DNA of 64,000 nt from Gordionus sp. m RMFG-2023 (GCF_954871325.1 NC_088775.1:18453561-18517560); one strand, 5' to 3'; positions 34,291-45,652 are shown, numbered from the stretch's first letter. Notes: a model not told the origin generated them from the sequence alone. Made by a program: numbers and translations.

Positions 34291-34462
34291 AAAATTATAA
34301 GTAACGTTATAACGCTTTATAAAATTTCCCGGATCAAAAAGTCAAAATGTTTTGACTTCAAAATTTGCCGGATCCGTTTCAAGACGGAAGGTATCGGAAC
34401 GGACGCACTATGAACGTATATATCATTTTTAATGAGATTGACTTTTGACGGAACGGATGTAA

Positions 34463-34494
34463 AAATCGGATCCGTCTCCACTATGAAAGCAGCC
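34463..34494 (-). repeat. Right terminal inverted repeat of Harbinger
   Basis: The inverse of 31358-31389, directly followed by the target copy TTA. Confidence 0.93.
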
Positions 34495-35023
34495 TTAATG
34501 TATAAGGTTATAGCCTCTATTCTAATTCTTCCTTACATAATCTATTAAATTTCTTAACTTCGAAATATTTACTCCCTCTTTTCTCTAAATTAAATCTTAA
34601 AATAATAATATATAGTTAAAATATGCTAAATAAATATTTATTTATATCAAATTCTACAACCCCTTTACCCTAAATAAAGCCAAGACCCATATCTTCATTG
34701 AGTCCTATGCCGGTAGTTGTCTTTTAGCTAACAATCCACATCTTTTGTCAACCAATAAAGCTGAATCTAAAATTCTCTTGAATATCTGCTAAATAAAATC
34801 TTAGTTCTAAATTTTTATTCAAAAAATCTTGTCTTCTTGTGGTACACGCCTGTTCTTTAAAGGAAAATAAAATCTTTATTTCTTTTCTTCTTTATGTAGT
34901 TCACGCCCATTGTTCAAAAACAACTGGAATAATTATCTTTTTTATTCTTTTTCATTCACTCTCGTTGTTAAAAACCAACTGACTTATCTTCTCGCAGTCT
35001 CGTTGTTTCTCAACACACCAAAA

Positions 35024-35225
35024 TTATGATTCTCATAACTCTCGCATACTTGTTAAAAAACAAATCAATTATGTCTATCATCAATTTTATTCTATCTGAA
35101 ATTATGATTCTCATAATTATGTCTATCATCCATAATTGTGTCTATCATCAATTTGTTCCTTTAGAAATTATGATTCTCACAATTATGTCTATCATCAATT
35201 TTAAAACATAAATTATGATTCTCTA
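35024..35225 (+). repeat. Degenerate tandem repeat, about 65-bp unit
   Basis: AAATTATGATTCTCATAA and ATTATGTCTATCATCAATTT recur three to four times inside the LTR element. The short open frame at 35026-35211 is this repeat translated. Confidence 0.7.
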
Positions 35226-36428
35226 ATTCTGCACAACTTGTTTAAAAAAAACGTACTTTTTATTTTACCATTATATATAATTATTTTACGCTAAAATTCT
35301 TCTAAAACATCTTAAATTCTCCTACTTTTTTTTTACATTTTACACTCTTGTACCGAAGTATTTCGTATTCATATCATTATTTAAAAAAAAATTATTTCTT
35401 CATTCTGCACGATATTTTATTATATCTAAAACCCGATTAAAATAATTTATAATAAATCTTATCATTTCTTTTTTAGTATTTCCCTATTCTCCTCTTGTTT
35501 TTCTTTTTACTATTATTAGAATAACGTTGCCTTTGACTTAAAATCTTATTAATGATTCAAAAAAAAAATCCGATCTCTAAATGAGCTCGATTGCGGCATA
35601 AATTTTCTAATGACGAAAGCCGTTTCTCTTTATGAAGATTTTTGGTTAATCAACAACCTAATATAATACTACATTCACATATCAAATCTTTGAGGCTGTT
35701 TTATCCCTAACAGTCCTTAAAATAAAAATAAAAAGAATTTAATTACAACATCAACTATTTTCATATTCGTCTTAGTCTCTAATCTTATTCACCGAATTTT
35801 TTAAATTATCATATCTTAGCAAACTATTTGTTTAATTTTAATATTCACAATTTATGTTTCTTCTTCTTTGTCATAGTTTAGTGATCAATTATCTAATAAC
35901 TTATAATAATACTAAAATCTAAAATATCTTATAGTCCAAATTTGATTCCGTTGGTTTCTAAGTTTACCAGTAACTTCTATTAAATAATTTATCACCTTTA
36001 GATAACTAAAACACAAGCTTCTTTATATCTTATCTACTATGAATTCTACCTATAATTCTTGTTTTTAATTTTAGATATTATATTCCTACATAATTTTGTA
36101 ACATAATCTTATCAATATTTACAAAAATTACTTCAAAATTTAAATGAGCTATCGTAAAATAATTTTTCTTTTTCAACTTACATCATTAAAAATAAATCTA
36201 AATTATTTTAACAGATAATTTTTTCTTCTTTTTAAAATACTTATTTCTCTAAATATTTTTCCTACTTTTATTTAAATTTTTTTTCTTACGTTCTTCTGGA
36301 ATTTTTTTTTGTATTAGAATACAGTTTGACACTTCTCCTTGTTCAATTTTATTCAATGATTTGTACTAGACTGAATAGGAGAACCTGATTTCATTTGTCT
36401 TTGGAACCAATCCTCTCTCCAGCACCAT
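35226..36428. other. T/C-rich non-coding interior of the LTR element
   Basis: No gene recognised on either strand. The minus-strand primer-binding-site-like sequence lies at its right end, next to 36428. Confidence 0.55.
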
Positions 36429-36642
36429 TGTCACAGTTGGGAGAATTTGGTTTGGGAGATTAGGAACCAAATTTCTTTTCTTTCTATAATATAATACTCG
36501 TATTATTAACAATATACATATTCAAATTTTACATGAACTCTAAATATTCAATTTTATATAAAAAAACTATTATCCGTAAATATTCAAATTTACATACAAA
36601 AGATTTTAAATAAGTGCAAATCAAAATAATGTAATCACAAGA
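36429..36642 (-). repeat. 5' LTR of the non-coding LTR element
   Basis: 214 bp, the mate of 30166-30379. It is preceded on the plus strand by the inverse of a TGGTGC-type primer binding site and followed by the target copy CTGAT. Confidence 0.9.
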
Positions 36643-38539
36643 CTGATATCAGGTAGAACAGAATAAGAGCATAAAAAGAGATTAATTAAAGTTGGATATA
36701 ATTTTAGAAAATATCTGAGAGCTAATATGAAAAAAATGTTTTTGGAGTAAAGGAAGAAACATACTTAGAACATGTAATAAAAGGAGATGTATCCCATTTC
36801 AAAGAATATAGATAGGATTATGAGCATCCGAGTAATAAGACGGAATTACAAGCTTTTTAGGAGCTACAAATTATTATCCTCGGTTTATACCAAATTTTGA
36901 GGAGATATCTACACCATAAGTTGTTAAAGAAAAATATAAGACTTGAATGGGAAAAAGAACAAGATAAAGTTTTGAAATGTTTAATATAAGAATGGTAGAT
37001 AAACCTATTCTGAATTGTTTTAAAGAGGATTTAGATATTATATTAACAGTGTATGCATCTAATGAAGGTATAGATGGAGCTATATTGCAAACGATGAATA
37101 ATGTTGAGAAACCGATCTTATTTTTCTAGACGCTAGCGCTGAAAGAAATAATTCAACAATTGAAAAGAAAGCCTTAGCAGTTAAGCTTGGATTACCCAGG
37201 TGCAAAGAATATCTGATTGGAAGAAACCTTTTATTATACATGGATCACAAACCGTTGTTTATTTGTTTAAAAAGGACAATAAAGAATTAATGATTTCACC
37301 ATGGCTGAAAAATGTTTAATATTGGTGGTAGATAGCTTCGATTTTGAAATAAGGTTCAGAGCAGGTAGACTAAATTGTTCACTAGATATTTTATCAAGGT
37401 TGTTTGTATAGGAAACAAAAAATGAAGAAATAGAACCCAGAACTAGTAGTTTGGAAAAGTTTTTCGCAGAAGATGAAGTAAATAATAAAATTATAAGATC
37501 TTTGAAAGTAGATACAAGAGACGCCGATAAATTTTGGGCTAGTCGATAAGATCCAAATAAAGAATTAATAAGAAAAAGCATGTTTGAAGGGGGATATAGA
37601 ATGGAAAAGCGAAAATAAATGGTTAAAAAATGTTAAGAGTGAATTAAACAGAATACAATTGTCTAATGAGGCATGTAGTTATACCTGTTGTATTAAGAAA
37701 AGATATTTTAGCAGCGGTGTCTGCTGGACATCAAGGCATAGAAAGAATGAAGAATAAGGCACGAGAATATATTTGGTGATCTAAGATGAATAGCGAGATA
37801 GGAGAAGTGGCTAAAGGTTGTACATGTAAAATGTGTATTAATGTTCCAGCAAGAAACAAAGAAGATAAATGGCCAGATACGGACATTCCATGCTAAAGAT
37901 ACACGTAGATTTTTTAGAATATGAGAAGAAAAGATATTTTATCATGGTAGATGCAGATTCAAATAGATAGATTGTCAGCATGTTTCAGTGTTATCCACAA
38001 AAATAGCTTTGAATAAGATAAAAGATTTCTAGGTAAATATCTAGCGTTTAAAGGTAAAGCATTTGGTAAATTTTGTGATAGATGGAAGATTAAGCATTTA
38101 TTTTCACCACCCTATTACCATAGGAGCAATGGGCAAGCTGATGGTAGCGATAGTTAGGTGTTGGTTAAAAAAGGAAAAATATGGAGAAGGAGAATAGTGG
38201 TTATAGTTATTAACATACAGCAATACGAAGACATAGAAAAGAATATCTCCAGCTAAAATATTTTTAGGAAGAAAAAAGAGATGTGAATTAGATTTCTAAA
38301 GGAAGAGGTAATACCGAGAGAACCAATAGATATTGAGAAATTTCCATTAGGAAATCTTGTTTGGGTATTGTTGTTCGAGGGTCCTATGAAGGGTGTAGTA
38401 AGGAAAAATATAGGAAAAAAGAAAGTGGAGATAGAAATTGAAGGACAGCGAGATACATGGCTGAGACATGTAAAACAAATACGACCGAGAATAGAAAGTA
38501 ATTTAAACAAGATTTAAAAGTTTTTTTTGTTTGTTGAGA

Positions 38540-38690
38540 AGAAAATAGATTTGATGAATTAAAAAATGAAATTTTGGGATGAAAGCAAATTTAATGTGTT
38601 TGAAAACGAAATTTTTGAATGAAAGCAAAATTTGATGTGATTAAAAAACTGAATTTTGGGATGAAAGCAAAATTTGATGTTTTTATTAAA
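38540..38690 (+). repeat. Tandem repeat of about 46 bp after the gypsy integrase
   Basis: GAATTTTGGGATGAAAGCAAA and close variants, each followed by ATTTGATGTG-like words, occur three times. It lies just beyond the end of the gypsy copy 1 coding remnant. Confidence 0.8.
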
Positions 38691-38759
38691 AGACAAAATG
38701 TTACGCAAAATCATAGAGGTTGAAGTTGTTATTGAAACGGAACAAAGACAGAGGAATAA

Positions 38760-39180
38760 AAGAAGGGAAAGGTTAAAGTTATATGCATAGTAATTTTATT
38801 TTTAAATGGCATACGTATAAGCGAGTGGGAAACTTTATCATGCGTATAGAAATAAGGCCGATAGATGGATCTCAATCTCCAAAAACTGGCTAAGATTGGC
38901 AAGGAAAGAAGCAACGAAACTATAGGGAGAGATGTTGAATGATATGAGAATGGAGACCTCAAAAGGTGGTACGACCGAATGACAAGGATGATTCCATAAG
39001 ATCAGCCTAGACTCAGGCAATGCTGGGCTTGTGGGAAAGATCATCTTATGAGATATTGTCCAAATCAAGTCATGACGGTCAGTAGACTATGACAACACAG
39101 GATGAGGTGCCAAGATAGTTGAATTAATGAAAAATGAATCAAGTTCCCTAGATGGAGGTATCTAAGGGAAGGGGTGTTGA
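38760..39180 (+). mobile_element. Retroelement gag-like fossil fragment
   Basis: A CWACGKDHLMRYCPNQ zinc-knuckle motif lies near 39025-39072, preceded by a charged gag-like stretch. It could belong to another broken LTR element or be the N-terminal part of the LINE that starts at 39300. No ends were identified. Confidence 0.4.
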
Positions 39181-39299
39181 AAGGGGTGAATAAAGAAAAA
39201 TTTGGATATGTTATTTGGATATATTAAATTTTTTTATTTTTTTTAAGACTAATATTATTTTATTTAATTTACATAAAACCTAATTAAAAATATAAGTGT

Positions 39300-40990
39300 C
39301 CTCAATCTGGGCTACCCATCTTATCACCAGCAATTCCTAGAACTTTTAACGCCTTCTCTGCCCTTGCCCTCACAACTAAACAACCCATAGTCACCATTCC
39401 CACATCATTGACTGATGTGCTCACTTACCCAATAATCCCTACCTTCACTGTCACAAATGCTTCGACGTTCGACCCAGCCGACTCAAATGTAGAAATATTT
39501 CTAACTATACCAAAACCATTTGTAATTTCACGAATACCTAAAGGAGCAAGGCTTCAAGTTGCGAGACACCTGTCAAAAAACTTGACTTCCTTGTTAAATA
39601 ATTATTCTTCTGTAAGACACTGGCTAGACACCCTGTCATTTGCCTTTACTACCTTACAAGTTCCTGATCCTACCAGCAAAAAATCCCTGACCCAACAAAT
39701 TAAGGATTCTACTATCTACCCCTTACCCATCAATCACATTACCACATCTTTTACGAGTGACGACACAGATAAAAATAGAAATCACAAAAATGACCTGCTC
39801 ACCAAGACCAGGCTAATATCTAAAAAATTGGATAACCTGAATGTTAAATCCGCCATATGTCTGGCAACCTCCGACAATAAACTGGCTCCCTATGACCTAG
39901 TAACTTATCAGGCCCTTCTCCTAAAACACCAATCACACGATTTTAAAAACGAAATACCGACTTACCCTGAAACTCCTCTAATTGCGGCCACTTATACCGC
40001 AAGCGACGTTAGAAAGGCTATTCTCTCCTTCAAACGCGATTCCTCACCTGGGTTCGATGGGTTTCGCCCAATATTCTTACAAGACCTAACCGCACCTTAC
40101 ATAACACAACAATGTGACGTACTAGAAAAAATTACCCAATTAGTCAACCGTATGCTTACTGGAGGCATACCACCCGCCATTATTCCACTGCTATACGGAG
40201 CTAAACTCATCGCTCTCCATAAACCCAATAAAGATATTCGCCCAATCGCTATTGGAACCACTTGGCGCCGATTAAGCCAAACTTGTAATTAGCAGATTAT
40301 TGTTCACAATATCCAATCACCTTTGCCCGAATCAATTAGGAGTCAACGTAAAAGGTGGATGTGAGGTATCCCTTCACATGACCAGGATGTACCTACAAAC
40401 GGATCCCACCAACGATATTCTAGTCAAAATAGACTTCTCGAACGCCTTTAACTCTCTAAGGCGTGGAGCTTTTCTAAATCCTATTCTCACCCTCTACCCA
40501 GAGCAAGCGCTGTAAAGGCAGATTCATTAGGCATTCAAGATGCAACGATACTATTGCCAGGGCCTTAAAATCCGCCGGCATACCATCAACCCTCGAACCT
40601 ACTGGCCTTTACAATTCAGATGGTAAGCGGCCCGATGGTTCGACTATGATCCCTTGGAAGAGGGGGGAATTCCTTACTTGGGATTTCTAATGCATCGATC
40701 CTCTTCCCCCTTCCAATATAAATAGAGATGCCATACTAGATGCCGAGGCGAATAAAGTAGCTAAATATTCACCAACTCTACCCGCCAATTATACCTTCCT
40801 ACCATTAATCGCCACAAACTTAACGTCGTTCGGCTCTCATGCCCTAGACTTCTTTAAAGAGCTAGGAAAACGGATCTCTGCTAAGACCGAGGATCCCAAC
40901 GAGGGATTCTACCTACGCCAACGATTAGCCATAAACATAGTAAAATACAATTATCTCAGCTTTATTTTTTCAATATCCGAAACGCCGTAA
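39300..40990 (+). pseudogene. LINE-like reverse transcriptase with possible PD-(D/E)XK C-terminal domain, truncated
   Basis: The main open frame (39408-40292) has an N-terminal stretch of unknown fold, then RT motifs FKRDSSPGFDGFRPIFLQDL (near 40030-40080) and KDIRPIAIGTTWRRL (near 40230-40275). A frame change near 40290 leads to 40300-40515, with NQLGVNVKGGCEVSLHM and the A-box ILVKIDFSNAFNSLRR. The catalytic YxDD region is missing. The sequence then jumps to a C-terminal part (about 40580-40990) with [14 protein letters not shown] and TWDF, a stop, then CIDPL, and FLRQRLAINIVKYN. The RPD..WD pattern resembles the restriction-like endonuclease of R2-type LINEs (inference). The region is far richer in G+C than its surroundings: one 60-base line (39961-40020) counts to 48%. 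It is dead by a frame change, a stop and a large internal deletion, yet well preserved at codon level. Confidence 0.7.
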
Positions 40991-43040
40991 TTGAACATCC
41001 TATATGCCTAGTATAGACTTTGGCCATTTTGTTGCATATTATTATAATGTTAGCGCTAAATTTATATTAATGTATAATTAATCTATGTTATTTTATTAAT
41101 TTATTTTACTAATAATGTAATATTACTTAATTAATTTATAATCTATTGATTATATTTTGTGTAAAATTTGAATATATTATAATATTTGAAGTATTTGTGA
41201 TGTATATTAAAATGTAATTATTGTACGTAAATTATTTAACTCTCTAGGTGGCGTTTAATTGAAGTATATAAAAATAATTATTTTATAATTATATAATTAA
41301 AAATAAAATTCTATAATTGAGTCCCCAAATAGGAATCATAGATGTGTCTAAAAATTTCTATTTGAATTTTTTGTCGAATAAAACGGAATTCTCTTGGTTC
41401 ATTTGTGAAAAGTCGTATTTTATTGCCAAGATTTTTTAAATGTTGAAGGCGAAAAATGCCCGTTAGTAGAAGTCACTACTGGAGTGAATAAGAAGTTTTT
41501 AAAATTTTTGTATTTGTTTATCTTTTTAATTTCAGCCTGTGTTATTAAATTGAAATTTATGTTTGAAGGGAATGATGAGACACACGTGTAGTCCCATATG
41601 AGTGATTTGCCGAGGGCCCAGGTCTTAAACCATCTACTTGAGATAAATTTATTTGATGGTTCAAGTGTTTGGAATGTGCGCAGCTGTTAAGCGGAAAAAC
41701 GATTATTTTAATATGCAAATGTAAAGTGATTATTATTTTTGTTAAAAGAAATTTTGCAATTTTATTTGATTAATAAATGAAATTGTTTGTATAATTAAAT
41801 ATTTTATAATTGAAATTAGTTATTTTAGTTTGGTACCTTTATTGGAATCTATACAATTAGCAATATCATTGTATTATAATAGGTCTATAATTAAAGTATT
41901 AATTTTTACAGCAATACATTTTGCCTTATTTCATCTAAAAATTTAATAGATAACTCCCCAATAGTTTTATCCTAGGCCCCTTAAAGGCGCCAACCCCATA
42001 ACCACTCAGAAAAATTGGATGAAAACTGTTCTACCCCATACATCCCCGCTCATGAAGACGCTGTCTTCAATATGTAATTTTTACAGCAAGGTATTTTCGA
42101 AGTTCATCGACTTGATTGTTAGCTCAGAAATCGAATTGTCAGCCTCCCATGAACTTAAACCCAAAAACGATTCTGACACCAGATTTTCTTTAGATAAAGA
42201 ATATTGATATTTTTAAAATAAATACAATAATAACTTTAAAATATATATAATGACTTTATTATTTTTTAATTCATAATTTTGTTAATTTACCAACTATAAC
42301 GTTTGAGTAGGAGCAGGCTGGTAAGTTGATGGAAAACGACTTCTTCGCTTTAGTCCTTCCTTTCATCTTCTCGGCATTAATATAACTGTTAATTTGTTGG
42401 AGAAAATCTTTATAATGTGCCCGAAATGGCATTTTCATATGCCAAAATTTAGGGCATAAAAATGTTGAAATTTTGTGGAATAAATCAATATTTATTCACC
42501 ATAATTTCCAGATATCTTTGCGTCCGCTGTTTAAGCTGTGGTTTAAGTTAGAGTAATTTAAAAAAAATCTCAATCAATAAAACATTTTTAATCGGGGTTT
42601 TAAATTCTTCTCAAGTTCATCACTCGCAAATTTAAAAGTTTATATTCTTTTCCCCCGAAATCTTTTCCAGCTCCACATATAGATAAGATATCCGGTAAAT
42701 AATTTTATCTATCTCATCAATATTTCACCTGTACATATCATTGGTTTATCAAATTAAAATATCTATTGCAGAATTATTAAAGTAGGGAGCTACTATAACA
42801 CGCTACCTTTTTTAAGTGCAAAAACCATAGATTTATAACCAGTATAAAAAAAGTTTTACGAAGGTTTAATATTATTTATATTTTATGTAATAAGTACTAA
42901 TATCAGTAAAATCGATTATGGAATTTTTGAATTCCAAACCATTTATCTATCATTATAATATTACTTTATTAAAATTTAAAACTACATTTTAAATATTTTT
43001 TATTCTACTTGAATATTTTATTTTTTCAATTTTGTATATA
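40991..43040. other. Non-coding region with two unassigned open stretches
   Basis: A 62-codon plus-strand frame (42019-42207) and a minus-strand stretch open over about 55 codons (42283-42450, with INSYINAEKMKGRTKAKKS and a stop near 42283) match nothing I recognise. The latter could be a terminal exon. A G+C-richer patch lies at 41590-41700. The sequence TGTTAGCGCTAA at 41048 is discussed as a finding. Confidence 0.35.
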
Positions 43041-43195
43041 TGTTAGCGTCAATGTGTTATTTTCGACAATGTACACATTGCCTGATTATTTTAGGCAATG
43101 TGTTACGGTGGTAGGCAGGGTGACCTAAATAACCAGGAAAAGTGTGCATTGCCCTGGTTTTGTAGGCAATATATTTTCTTTTACAAATTAATAAA
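43041..43195 (+). repeat. Left TIR of Ginger
   Basis: It is rich in ACATTGCC and GGCAATGTG words in both orientations, several forming short hairpins. These are likely transposase-binding sites. The first 80 bases match the inverse of the right end with about three differences. Confidence 0.85.
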
Positions 43196-43344
43196 TTTAT
43201 TTGAGAGGAATTTATTATTTATAAATTTAATATTTTTATAATTTAAAGATTTTATTAGATATAATTTTAAATAATATTTTTAAGATTGTCAATGTTTTTT
43301 ATATATTTTTTTGAGATTTATATAAATTTTTATATATTTATTTT

Positions 43345-43510
43345 TTACGTACTTTTTTTCTGGTACATCTTTGATCGTAAATATTTTTATATTTTAATTT
43401 TTTACGTACTTTTTTTCTGGTACATCTTTTGATCGTAAATATTTTTGAATATATATTTTTTTAAAGGATTTTTAAAATGGTACTTTTTTTTGATATATCT
43501 TTTGATCTCT
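43345..43510 (+). repeat. Left outer array of Ginger (about 55-bp unit)
   Basis: TTTTTTACGTACTTTTTTTC and TGGTACATCTTTGATCGTAAA recur two to three times, with a degenerate last unit. It mirrors the longer array at 46385-46810. Confidence 0.7.
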
Positions 43511-44200
43511 ATTTTTAGGTAAAAATATGTTTTGTAAACATGTTATATTAAAATTTCAGTTAAGATGTACATAGAAAAGTGTCAATTGTCATAATCGTTA
43601 TTTTTGAACTTTTTGAATGTTTTAAAAATAAATAGCTTTAAATATATATTGTAAACAAGTTAAATGAAAATTTCAGTGAAGATGTACCATAGAAAAGTGA
43701 CAATTGTCATAATCGTTATTTTTGAAATTTTTTGAATTTTATTAAAATAAATAGCTAAAAATATGTATTGTAAACAAGTTAAATTAAAATTTCAGTGAAG
43801 ATATACCATAGAAAAGTGACAATAGTCATAATCGTTATTTTTGAACTTTTTTGAATTTTTTTAAAATAAATAGCTAAAAATATATATTGTAAACAAGTTA
43901 AATTAAAATTTCAGTGAAGATGTACCATAGAAAAGTGACAATTGTCATAATCGTTATTTTTAAACTTTTGTGAGTTTTTTTAAAGTAAATAGGTAAAAAT
44001 ATGTTTTGTAAACATGTTAAATTAAAATTTCATTGAAGGTGTACTATGGAAAAGTGACAATTGTCATAATCGTTATTTTAAAACTTTTTTGAGTTTTTTT
44101 AAAGTAAATAGATAAAAATATGTTTTATAAACATATTAAATTAAAATTTCAGTGAAGATGTACCATAGAAAAGTGACAATTGTCATATCGTTATAAACAA
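43510..44200 (+). repeat. Left inner array of Ginger (about 119-bp unit, six copies)
   Basis: Units near 43514, 43631, 43749, 43868, 43988 and 44106 share AAATTTCAGTGAAGATGTAC, AAAAGTGACAATTGTCATAA and TCGTTATTTTTGAAC. Spacing is 117-120 bases. CAATTG sits in a short palindrome, GACAATTGTC. Confidence 0.9.
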
Positions 44201-45203
44201 AATTCCTAAATTTGCTTTAATGATGAGTTTTTTTCCTGCAAATCGTTAATGCCTTGATTATATAAAAACTCGAGATATAAAAATTTCGGTGAGATATATT
44301 ATGATTGTATTAATGACTTAAAATAATATAATTAAACTTTACTCGTCACAGCAATCAGAAAGGTTTTTAACATAATGTATTAGCTCGTAGATGTATAATT
44401 AAGGCATTTTTTAAATTAATTTAGTTTTTCTAAATATGTTTACTAAATATAATGAAATAAAGAATCCTGCATCGGTTATTTTGTATATCAACTAACTATA
44501 AAATCTTTGACATATTTATTTAAAATCTATAAATAAATATATTTTAGATATTTATTCACTTTAATGAATATCTAAAATTGTAAGTTTATTGGAATATTTT
44601 AAACAATAACTAAGATTATACGCCAAATACTATAAGTGTATCTAAGATTTTTGCTAGAGGTTGAAAACCTTTGGGTAATTTTTTTTACATAATTTAATTG
44701 AATAATGTTAGATTCCCTCTTTGAAGGCCTTTGGCCAGTTTATATTTTAAATTTTATTAGGTTTATACTCCTTTTTTAAAAATTTCGCACAAATTTTATA
44801 AGGTCGTTATTTTTAATATTTTTTTATTATTATAATGACATCATATAAACATTTTAAGTTTTTGATAAGGGTAAATACTATATTTAAATAATATTTACCA
44901 AATTTGATTTGATAATAGGGGTGGGAATTTTTACCCCCCCTCCCCCCGTTTATACGCTAGAAGATAAATTACTAATTCATTTTACGGCTAAATTTTTTGT
45001 CAAAATTCATTTTTATTGCCATATTCTTAACCGAAATCTGGTAGCAAGCCTTCCCTATAAGATCTTGCAAGATTTTATCTCTTGACAATATAAAAAACAA
45101 CATTTTCATTATTTTTTTACACAATATAAATATAAAATAATCATTTTTTATTTTCAACAATATAAATATAAAATAATCATATTATATTTTCACAATAAAA
45201 TAA
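44201..45203. other. Non-coding interior of Ginger
   Basis: A+T-rich with no recognisable frame apart from a 62-codon minus-strand frame (44972-45160) downstream of the transposase remnant, which is probably untranslated sequence. A C-rich tract lies near 44934-44947. Confidence 0.5.
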
Positions 45204-45652
45204 TTATTTATTTTGGCATGTATTATTTGTAGAATGACAATGAGAATTGCAAGACACATTAGACGCCTTGCATTTACATCTATTTGTCATGCAATTTTGT
45301 TTACATTGACAACGTTTAAAACCTTGCCCATATCCTATTGAAGATATGCTAACCATTGTTCTAAAGGTATAATGATGGTGGCACATCTCCAATGTTAATG
45401 AAATTATTTTTTGCTAGGTCAAACTGTGACCTAGCAAAATGACCTGATAAATATCCGCGACTAGTTCCTAATTTATAAAATCCTTCTGTGGATTTATCCG
45501 TAATTACTGCCAACAACATATTGTGATCCAGTCTCCCTTGATCGACAGGTGGAATTGGCAATAATACGGAATCACCTATTTCTCCAGGTTTTAGTTTATT
45601 ATCGCTAGCCCTTTTCATTCTTTTAGCTTTTCTATGTACATCTTAACTGAAA
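45204..45652 (-). pseudogene. Ginger transposase C-terminus (KRBA2-like integrase tail)
   Basis: The minus strand from about 45652 reads DVHRKAKRMKRASDNKLK, then PGEIGDSVLLPIPPVDQGRL, a FYKLGTSRGYLSGHFARSQF segment, and stops in this frame at 45361. A one-base shift leads to SISSIGYGQGFKRCQCK and a cysteine cluster CMTNRCKCKASNVSCNSHC, ending at 45204. The VPIP..VDRGR, LGT..G.L..LYSRSQF and C-rich tail order is that of the C-terminal region of Ginger-type integrases and the host protein KRBA2. The catalytic DDE core and the N-terminal zinc domain are absent. The fragment begins at the edge of the inner array. One frame change and the missing core make it inactive; the C-terminal region may bind DNA (inference). 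Confidence 0.8.

Larger units (their letters stand above)
31358..34494. mobile_element. PIF/Harbinger transposon with TTA target duplication
   Basis: Perfect 32-bp inverted ends start GGCTGCTTTCATAGTGGAGA, at 31358 and inversely at 34494. TTA flanks both sides (31355-31357, 34495-34497), the diagnostic 3-bp target of this superfamily. The 3137-bp element holds the two genes typical of Harbinger: a transposase on the plus strand (31493-32555) and a MADF-BESS DNA-binding protein on the minus strand (33085-33915). Both are damaged. It lies inside the LTR element 30166-36642 and is thus younger than that insertion. The ends are well preserved, so they could still be mobilised in trans by a related transposase (inference). 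Confidence 0.93.
30166..36642 (-). mobile_element. Non-coding LTR element (LARD/TRIM-like), split by Harbinger
   Basis: Two 214-bp direct repeats (30166-30379 and 36429-36642) bound the element, and the 5-bp target CTGAT flanks it (30161-30165, 36643-36647). Read on the minus strand, the LTR runs TG to CA. A purine tract AAGTGGAAGGG lies just inside the lower-coordinate LTR. A primer-binding-site-like TGGTGCTGGAGAGAGG follows the higher-coordinate LTR. The element is therefore minus-oriented. No retroviral protein is recognisable in its own sequence of about 3.3 kb, which is T/C-rich on the plus strand. The LTRs differ at about a dozen of 214 positions, so insertion is moderately old. A Harbinger transposon later landed in it. 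Confidence 0.85.
28443..38516 (+). mobile_element. Broken Ty3/gypsy element (family copy 1), host of nested insertions
   Basis: An old LTR-retrotransposon fossil with many breaks. Parts recognised in order are gag with CCHC zinc knuckles (about 28630-28745), a retroviral-type protease region (about 29040-29110), reverse transcriptase (about 29690 to the insertion, resuming at about 36648), RNase H (about 37010-37420) and an integrase beginning with a GHQGIERM-type zinc-binding region (about 37690-38500). A non-coding LTR element lies inside the reverse transcriptase region. The left end shares sequence with 55655 onward, a second copy of the same family. LTRs of this copy were not identified. 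It is clearly older than the insertions it carries. Confidence 0.8.

Noticed and set aside
36400-36428. tRNA-like sequence next to the LTR
   Set aside because: TGGTGCTGGAGAGAGG on the minus strand fits a primer binding site beside an LTR; no cloverleaf could be traced around it.
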